Shown here: in pieces, positions 14,548 through 19,028 of the stretch
How the letters are laid out: every line of letters begins with the position of its first letter
Numbering within the stretch: position 1 is the first letter of the stretch
The notes under the pieces: model-generated
Told to the model about the DNA's origin: nothing
The model's input: only the letters and a program-made list of their open reading frames with translations
Databases searched by the model: none
Position numbers and translations under genes: made by a program
NCBI GenBank assembly: GCA_903927685.1
Contig: CAIYOB010001389.1
Location: 1-19,028 of the forward strand
Length of the DNA: 19,028 nucleotides
From: an uncultured Planctomycetaceae bacterium
GTDB lineage: Bacteria > Planctomycetota > Planctomycetia > Pirellulales > Pirellulaceae
Reading direction: 5' to 3'

Positions 14548-15435
14548 ATGGCCCTGTTTGATCGCGAATACTATCGAGAAGAATCGCCGCCGCCGGGTTG
14601 GCAGGTTGGGGAGCGGATGTTGGTCACCAATCTGGTGATCCTGAATGTCGCGCTGTACGTGCTCGACATTTTTCTGGGGCGACAGCATTGGCTGATGGAC
14701 CAGCTGACCCTCAGTTCGGCCGATCTGGCCAAGCCGTGGCTGTGGTGGAAGTTCCTGACGTACGGTTTTGCCCACGCGCATTACCCCGACACGGGCCATA
14801 TCCTCTGGAACATGCTCGGCTTGTGGATGTTCGGCCGGGACGTTGAACTGAGCTTGGGCCGCAAGGAATTCCTGCGGTTTTACCTGGTCGCACTCGTCGT
14901 CGGTTCGCTGGTCTGGATGGTCCGGACTCAGCTGTGGGCGGGGGGCCCGCCCGGGCGCGAGCAGGGCTTGTTGGGCGCTTCCGGGGCGGTCACGGCCGTC
15001 GTGCTGTTGTTCGTCCTGCAGCACCCGACGCGGACGATCCTGTTGATGTTCGTGCTGCCCGTGCCGGCCTGGGTGCTGGGCGTACTGATCATCGGCGGCG
15101 ATTTGATGCAGATGCTGTCTGCGGGCGGGCGATCGGTGGCCTTCGACGTCCACCTGGCAGGCGCCGCGTTTGCCATCTTGTATTACCGCCTGGGCTGGAA
15201 CCTCAGCCACTGGCTGCCGAGTCTGCCTTGGAGTCCCGGATCGCTTCGGTCCTGGAAGCCCAAGCCGCGGCTGCGCGTGCATAATCCCGGCCGCGACGCT
15301 GGCGACGAAGACGAGTTGGCCGATCGTCTGCTGATCAAGGTGAACCGCGAAGGGATGGGCAGCTTGACCGCCAAGGAACGCCGGATCCTGGAAGCGTACA
15401 GCCGCCGGATGCGGGAGAAACACCGGACGGAGTGA
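14548..15435 (+). CDS. rhomboid-family intramembrane serine protease
   Basis: This 295-residue membrane protein cleaves other membrane proteins within or near their transmembrane segments. Six hydrophobic segments are visible, beginning near residues 29, 82, 107, 141, 165 and 200. The catalytic pair is present: S145 in the GASG motif (LLGASGAV) on the fourth segment and H202 in FDVHLAG on the sixth. H84 and N88 of the HxxxN motif (HILWN) that forms the oxyanion site are also present, so the enzyme is predicted to be active. The soluble C-terminal part (about 240-295) has SLTAKERRILEAYS, matching the short domain (DUF6576 type) often fused to planctomycete and Bacteroidetes rhomboids. The start at 14548 is chosen because MALFDREYYREE is the natural beginning and the frame upstream is not hydrophobic or conserved-looking; the ribosome site is weak. 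The gene is convergent with the aldolase gene. Confidence 0.9.
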   Translation: MALFDREYYREESPPPGWQVGERMLVTNLVILNVALYVLDIFLGRQHWLMDQLTLSSADLAKPWLWWKFLTYGFAHAHYPDTGHILWNMLGLWMFGRDVELSLGRKEFLRFYLVALVVGSLVWMVRTQLWAGGPPGREQGLLGASGAVTAVVLLFVLQHPTRTILLMFVLPVPAWVLGVLIIGGDLMQMLSAGGRSVAFDVHLAGAAFAILYYRLGWNLSHWLPSLPWSPGSLRSWKPKPRLRVHNPGRDAGDEDELADRLLIKVNREGMGSLTAKERRILEAYSRRMREKHRTE

Positions 15436-15449
15436 GCGCTCGCCTGAAA

Positions 15450-15466
15450 CACGGCGCCGAGCCGTG
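15450..15466. terminator. short hairpin between convergent genes
   Basis: CACGGC (15450-15455) pairs with GCCGTG (15461-15466) over a 5-base loop, in the 69-base gap between the convergent rhomboid and aldolase genes. It could serve both directions, but it lacks a T-run. Confidence 0.3.
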
Positions 15467-15504
15467 CCTCAATCCGCGCCTCCCGCACAGCTCGCAGAGC
15501 CCTG

Positions 15505-16524
15505 CTACGGGGCGGCCTGCCGGCGCAACTGGCCCACCACGTCTCGGACGATGCGGGCGACCTGTTCCGGGTCGACGGGCGGGCTGGCGGCGCAACCGCA
15601 AACAGGCTGGTCGGTAAAGCCCTCGGCCGCCAACAGGCACTGCAACTGGCGGCTCAGCTTGTCCAATTCCAGCTTCTGCACTTCCGATTTGGGTTGCCGG
15701 CCGGCTCCCGCCTGGAAGCCTCGCAGGCTCAACGCCGCTCGGAATCCCTCGGGAAACTCGGCGGAATACAGCATGGCGTCGAACAGCGTCAGCAGGCGGT
15801 ATTGCAGGTCGCGGGCTTCGTCCAGGCGTCCGGCCAGCGTCAGGTCGTACAGTTTGCGCGTGATTTCCGGCACCACGCCGCTGGTCGCGTTCGTGCCGCC
15901 GTCGCAGCCGATCAGCAGCATCGGCATCAAGGCGGCATCCCATCCTGTCAGGAAACTGAACTCGGGTCGCTGCGGCCGGACCGCGGCGATCATCCGCATC
16001 ATCTGGGGCAGATCGCCTGACGAGTCCTTGATCCCGACCACTTTGGGACATTCGCCGGCCAGCCGGACCACGGTGGGGACGTCGATCGGCGAGGCGAACA
16101 TGGGGATGTTGTACAACGTGACGTCGATCGGCGAATGGTCCGCGATCTCCTTGAAATAGGCATAGACGCCGGCCGGGCTGAGCCGGTAGTAGAACGGCGA
16201 AACGATGGCCACGGCGCGGGCTCCAAGCTCATAATAGCACTCGCAGGCTTTGATCGTCTCGCGCGTATTGGCTTCGGCAGCGCCCGCCAGGATCGGCACG
16301 CGTCCGGCCGTCTGGTCGGCGATGATCTCGATGATCCGCCGCCGCTCGTCGGCCGTGAACCGGGTGAATTCGCCCGTGGAGCCGTTGGGGTACAGGCCGT
16401 GGACCCCGCGAGCGATCAGCCAGTCGACGTACCGCCGCAGTTCCGGCTCGTTGATCTCGCCGCGTTCATCCAACGGGACGACGTTGGGGGTGAAAATGCC
16501 GCTCAGACGTGTTGCTTCAGCCAT
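15505..16524 (-). CDS. DHDPS/N-acetylneuraminate lyase superfamily aldolase with C-terminal helix extension
   Basis: This 339-residue class I aldolase has a TIM barrel. The Schiff-base lysine is K166 in VGIKDSSGD, the catalytic tyrosine is Y138 in LYNIP, and the carboxylate-binding loop is GSTGE at 48-52. The loop has Ser-Thr as in N-acetylneuraminate lyase, not Thr-Thr as in DapA. The residue after YNxP is Met142, then Phe, and the arginine that DapA needs for aspartate semialdehyde is missing, so a lysine-biosynthesis role is unlikely. A pyruvate-dependent aldolase or dehydratase acting on a sugar acid is the better guess. The core ends near 302, followed by a Cys/Pro linker (304-316) and an amphipathic helix (317-335). 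ATG 16524 is chosen because it lies just before the conserved [14 protein letters not shown] 16551 is the alternative. The EboD-like gene lies upstream on the same strand, 214 bases away. Confidence 0.87.
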   Translation of the reverse strand: MAEATRLSGIFTPNVVPLDERGEINEPELRRYVDWLIARGVHGLYPNGSTGEFTRFTADERRRIIEIIADQTAGRVPILAGAAEANTRETIKACECYYELGARAVAIVSPFYYRLSPAGVYAYFKEIADHSPIDVTLYNIPMFASPIDVPTVVRLAGECPKVVGIKDSSGDLPQMMRMIAAVRPQRPEFSFLTGWDAALMPMLLIGCDGGTNATSGVVPEITRKLYDLTLAGRLDEARDLQYRLLTLFDAMLYSAEFPEGFRAALSLRGFQAGAGRQPKSEVQKLELDKLSRQLQCLLAAEGFTDQPVCGCAASPPVDPEQVARIVRDVVGQLRRQAAP

Positions 16525-16607
16525 CGTTCGGTTGCCATCCGCATAAACCATAGAATCCGTCTCTGCCACGCGCCCCGGTGTTTCGTCACGGCCAGGACCC
16601 GGCATGG

Positions 16608-16680
16608 GGTGCCTGGGGTCGAGCGCAGCGAGCCCCCAGTTTGTGCCACGGGGGGCTCGCTGTGCTGGCCCCCGGGAACC
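16608..16680. repeat. 30-nt imperfect inverted repeat, large hairpin
   Basis: The left arm 16608-16637 and right arm 16651-16680 are complementary at 25 of 30 positions around a 13-base loop. The inner 22 bases around GCGAGCCCCC/GGGGGCTCGC are nearly perfect. It sits between two minus-strand genes. It could fold as a transcript-end hairpin of the cyclase gene, or be a copy of an interspersed palindromic element. Confidence 0.6.
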
Positions 16681-16738
16681 CAGGGCTTGATGTCCCGTGC
16701 GCAGCATCCTGAGAAAACATAGCTTGTCCCGTGGGAGT

Positions 16739-17902
16739 TCAGGGAAATTCGAGCGTCCAGCCGTGGGCCAAGGCCAGCACCACACGGACCGCTTGCCGCA
16801 TCCGCTCGACATCCACCTGGTGGACTTCCAGCGGCTGGCCGACGCCCCGCAGCAGGGTCAGGGTCAACTGCCCCCCCAAATGCTGCCGAAACTCCTCCAG
16901 TCCGCGGAACAGCGTTTCGGTCTCGTGCAGATGCGGGGACTGCAGCGGGATCCCCAGTCGCTGCAGGCAGTGCAACACGCGATCGGCGTCCTGGCTGGGC
17001 AAACCGTGGGCCAGCGACGAGTACACGGCGTCGATCGCCACGCCGATCGCGACCGCTTCGCCGTGCCGCAACTGGAACCCGCTCATACTCTCCAACTTGT
17101 GCGCCGACCAATGGCCAAAGTCCAGCGGGCGGGCCTCCCGCGTCTCGAACGGATCTCCGCCCTGGGTGATATGCTCCAGGTGCAACAGGGCCGTGCGGCG
17201 GATGACGGGCAGCGCCGCCGCCATGTCGCGGCGACGGATCCGCTCGGCCACCTGGCACAACTCATCGAATAGCGTCGGGTCCTTCAGCAAGGCGACCTTG
17301 ACGGATTCGGAGAACCCGCACAGAAAATCGCGATCGCTCAGCGTATGCAGCAGCCGGGCGTCGTTGATCACGGCCCAGGGGGCGGCAAAACAGCCCAGCC
17401 AGTTCTTTTTTTGGAACAGGTTCACGCCGTTCTTGACCCCGACCCCCGAGTCGCCTTGGCCCAGGGTCGTCGTCGGCAGCCGGACCAGCCGCAGGCCGCG
17501 ATGTGCGATCGCGGCCGCGAAACCGACGGCGTCCAGAACCGCGCCGCCGCCGATCACGACGACGTAGCTGCGCCGATCCAGGTCGGCGGCGTGAAAGACC
17601 TTCAGCATCCGCTCCAACAGCTGGACATCGTTCTTGATGTCCTCGCCGCCGGGCACGATTTGCACGCTTCCCCCCGCCTGAACCCGCTCGCGCTGTGTGG
17701 CAAAGAACTGGTCGATCTGGGACCGCAGCGGGGGGATTGCGGCGTCGACGTTGGCATCCAGCCAGAACTGGACACGCGCCGGCGCGGCGCCGGACGGCTC
17801 CAGGACGTCCGCCAGGATCTGCGGTTCACAGCCGAATACGTCCTGGGTAAATCGCAGGCGATGCACCAGGGGGACGTGAAAAGGGCGATCAATAATGTCC
17901 AT
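16739..17902 (-). CDS. EboD-like sugar-phosphate cyclase (3-dehydroquinate synthase superfamily)
   Basis: This 387-residue protein of the DHQ synthase-like cyclase superfamily uses NAD+ and a metal to cyclise sugar phosphates. The NAD-binding GGG is at 118-120 ([15 protein letters not shown]). PGGEDIK (84-90) and [17 protein letters not shown] (143-159) form the nucleotide and phosphate sites. Metal ligands E199 ([11 protein letters not shown]), H264 and H280 (RHGEAVAIG), plus H268, reproduce the H-x3-H-x11-H spacing of known DHQ synthases, so the protein should be active. The [14 protein letters not shown] and [14 protein letters not shown] blocks recall EboD, the cyclase of the ebo (scytonemin/metabolite export) cluster, rather than housekeeping AroB. 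No other ebo gene is visible here. The ATG at 17902 is natural, although the ribosome site is poor. Reading it as aroB is the alternative. Confidence 0.83.
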   Translation of the reverse strand: MDIIDRPFHVPLVHRLRFTQDVFGCEPQILADVLEPSGAAPARVQFWLDANVDAAIPPLRSQIDQFFATQRERVQAGGSVQIVPGGEDIKNDVQLLERMLKVFHAADLDRRSYVVVIGGGAVLDAVGFAAAIAHRGLRLVRLPTTTLGQGDSGVGVKNGVNLFQKKNWLGCFAAPWAVINDARLLHTLSDRDFLCGFSESVKVALLKDPTLFDELCQVAERIRRRDMAAALPVIRRTALLHLEHITQGGDPFETREARPLDFGHWSAHKLESMSGFQLRHGEAVAIGVAIDAVYSSLAHGLPSQDADRVLHCLQRLGIPLQSPHLHETETLFRGLEEFRQHLGGQLTLTLLRGVGQPLEVHQVDVERMRQAVRVVLALAHGWTLEFP

Positions 17903-17947
17903 GCGGGCCGTCGGCGTCCAGGATTTGGGGGAATCTCGCTTTCTTTT

Positions 17948-17999
17948 ACTCTAGCCACCCGGTTCGGCTTCTTGCAACCCGCCGTCGCATCGGCACAAT
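17948..17999. promoter_or_regulatory. possible overlapping divergent promoters
   Basis: The self-complementary hexamer TTGCAA (17972-17977) could act as a -35 for both directions: CACAAT at 17994-17999 (16-base spacer) toward the DUF1080 gene, and TAGAGT (17953-17948, 18-base spacer) toward the cyclase gene. Each box matches consensus at only 4 of 6 positions, so this is weak. Confidence 0.25.
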
Positions 18000-18066
18000 A
18001 GTACTCGGTCTGCCACGCGGCGGGCGGGCAGCATTTCAGGCGAAAAAACTCGGAGAGTCAGGCATC

Positions 18067-18741
18067 ATGATCGCTTCCTCACGCAGGTGGATGTGGTTGG
18101 TGGCGGGTTGTTTGCTGGCGGCGGCCGCGCCCTTGACGGCGGCGGACGGGCCGGGCGACGGCTTTGTCGCCTTGTTCGACGGCCAGACGCTGAACGGCTG
18201 GGTGCAGCGGAATGGGACGGCGACCTATCGCGTCGAGGACGGCTGCGTCGTCGGCAAGACCAACGAAGGCAGCCCGAATTCCTTCCTGTGCACCGAACAG
18301 AACTACAGCGACTTCGAGTTAACGTTCGAGGTCAAGGTGGCGGATGAGTTGAATTCGGGGGTCCAAATCCGTTCGGAGAGCAAGGAAGAGTACAACAAGG
18401 GCCGAGTCCACGGGCCGCAGGTCGAGATCGCGATCAACGGGACGGCCGGCTACATCTACGGCGAGGCGTTGCCGAATGCCGGCTGGCTGACCGAAAACCG
18501 CTCCGATCCGGCGGCCAACGCCGCGTTCAAGAAGGGCGAATGGAACAAGTATCGAGTGCTGTGTGTCGGCAAGTCGATCAAGACCTGGGTCAATGACGTT
18601 CCCGTGGCCGACCTGGTCGACGACAAGTCCGGCAAGCCGTGCGGCTTCATCGGCCTGCAGGTGCACGGCATCGCCAAGGGAACCGGGCCGTACGAGGTCC
18701 GCTGGCGGAAGATCTACTTGAAGGACTTGGCGAAGAAGTAG
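18067..18741 (+). CDS. secreted DUF1080 (3-keto-disaccharide hydrolase-like) protein
   Basis: This 224-residue protein has a signal peptide at residues 1 to about 26 (MWLVAGCLLAAAAPLTA) followed by a single DUF1080 domain (PF06439) covering nearly all the rest. FVALFDGQTLNGW at the front is the family's signature opening, and FELTFEVKV, GVQIRS, GPQVEI and the closing GPYEVRWRKIYLKDL complete the concanavalin-like beta-sandwich. Some members hydrolyse 3-keto-glycosides made by sugar oxidoreductases; others are uncharacterised, so the activity here is inferred from family only. The ATG at 18067 has GGAGAG at 18052-18057. The gene is divergent from the cyclase gene and about 60 bases ahead of trpE. 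The domain is very abundant in planctomycetes, so its proximity to the glycan locus is not strong evidence of shared function. Confidence 0.9.
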   Translation: MIASSRRWMWLVAGCLLAAAAPLTAADGPGDGFVALFDGQTLNGWVQRNGTATYRVEDGCVVGKTNEGSPNSFLCTEQNYSDFELTFEVKVADELNSGVQIRSESKEEYNKGRVHGPQVEIAINGTAGYIYGEALPNAGWLTENRSDPAANAAFKKGEWNKYRVLCVGKSIKTWVNDVPVADLVDDKSGKPCGFIGLQVHGIAKGTGPYEVRWRKIYLKDLAKK

Positions 18742-18789
18742 GTCGAAACGTCGAAGAGTCGAAGAGTCACGAAGTCGCAGCGTCGAAGT
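18742..18789 (+). repeat. 8-nt tandem repeat before trpE
   Basis: Six consecutive 8-nt units begin with GTC, starting at 18742, 18750, 18758, 18766, 18774 and 18782; the second and third are identical (GTCGAAGA). The array begins directly after the DUF1080 stop and ends 13 bases before the trpE ATG. Confidence 0.6.
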
Positions 18790-18802
18790 GAAAGTCGGTT
18801 GC

Positions 18803-19028
18803 ATGCATCACCCGGACCTGGAAACCTTCTGCCGCCTGGCACAGGACCATCAGTTGATTCCCGTGTACCGCCGGCTGGTTAGCGACACGCTGACGCCGGT
18901 GACCGCCTTTCACAAGATCGACACGGGCGGCAGTGCGTGCCTGTTCGAAAGCGTGATCGGCGGCGAGCGGGTGGGGCGGTACAGTTTTCTGGCGGCCGAT
19001 CCGGTCCTGGAGATGTCGGCTCGGGGCA
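18803..19028 (+). CDS. trpE: anthranilate synthase component I, 5' part
   Basis: Seventy-five residues are visible before the window ends. MHHPDLETFCRLAQDHQLIP, then VYRRLVSDTLTPVTAF and the block GSACLFESVIGGERVGRYSFLAADP, match the N-terminal domain of TrpE (PF04715), where the FLLES(v)-GGexxgRYSf segment carries the tryptophan-feedback region. The enzyme makes anthranilate from chorismate and glutamine-derived ammonia in tryptophan synthesis. PabB is a less likely alternative because the N-terminal pattern is the longer TrpE form. The start at ATG 18803 has no clear ribosome site; an in-frame GTG at 18788 would add five residues and overlap the tandem repeat. No leader peptide with Trp codons is visible in the short gap upstream. 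Confidence 0.88.
   Translation, partial: MHHPDLETFCRLAQDHQLIPVYRRLVSDTLTPVTAFHKIDTGGSACLFESVIGGERVGRYSFLAADPVLEMSARG

Noticed and set aside
14530..15423. Minus-strand frame opposite the rhomboid gene
   Set aside because: Gln/His/Pro-rich composition typical of an antisense frame; the plus strand has GASG, HxxxN and the catalytic His.
16503..17258. Minus-strand frame overlapping the cyclase gene and the inverted repeat
   Set aside because: It begins inside the cyclase gene in another frame and runs through the palindrome; the arms produce related SEPPV/GGSL peptide strings, which is a sign of a translated repeat, not of a gene.
16739..17902. Housekeeping aroB in an aromatic pathway cluster with trpE
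   Set aside because: Sequence blocks are closer to EboD, the orientation is opposite to trpE, and no other shikimate gene is adjacent. AroB remains possible but less likely.

Overview
The window looks like chromosomal DNA of a high-GC planctomycete, probably of the Pirellulales type. This rests on gene content and habit: many large secreted sugar-active enzymes of poorly classified families, a DUF1080 secreted protein, an HU protein with a long Ala/Pro/Glu-rich tail, a very small lipoprotein ending in a PYRxHGG-type motif, a rhomboid with a C-terminal SLTxxER segment, and short GC-rich degenerate repeats between genes. The taxonomic call is inference from family knowledge; no marker such as rRNA is present.

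Layout. Positions 1-1346 (+) carry the end of a YkgJ-type cysteine-cluster protein, an HU-family DNA-binding protein behind a good sigma70-like promoter, and a small lipoprotein. After a tandem-repeat patch (1378-1480) comes the core of the window, a roughly 13 kb locus of five secreted enzymes (1506-14307) arranged around a divergent control region at 8684-8949. To the left, on the minus strand, are a heparinase II/III-like polysaccharide lyase, then a ceramidase-fold protein and a clan GH-A glycoside hydrolase. The last two appear to have their own promoter with a 12-nt direct repeat just upstream. To the right, on the plus strand, a CBM + GH42-like beta-galactosidase-type enzyme is followed 3 nt later by a GHL6-like hydrolase with a trimerisation-type domain. 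All five begin with export signals. No transporter, sulfatase or dedicated regulator lies between them.

The right part (14548-19028) is less uniform: a rhomboid protease (+), a dihydrodipicolinate synthase/N-acetylneuraminate lyase superfamily aldolase (-) with an extra linker and amphipathic helix, a sugar-phosphate cyclase that resembles EboD rather than housekeeping AroB (-), a DUF1080 protein (+), and the start of trpE (+) immediately after an 8-nt tandem repeat.

Interpretation. The five-enzyme block is probably a glycan-degradation locus in which the lyase and the exo/endo-hydrolases attack one polymer outside the cytoplasm or in the large planctomycete periplasm. The substrate cannot be read from sequence. 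The most unusual points are: the ceramidase-like protein lacks the serine of the amidase motif; the aldolase lacks the DapA arginine and carries a tail shaped like a microcompartment encapsulation peptide; the EboD-like cyclase stands apart from any ebo neighbours; and both control regions of the glycan locus contain direct repeats with an 18-nt period. No mobile element, CRISPR array, tRNA or rRNA was seen, and no gene-free stretch exceeds 300 bases.
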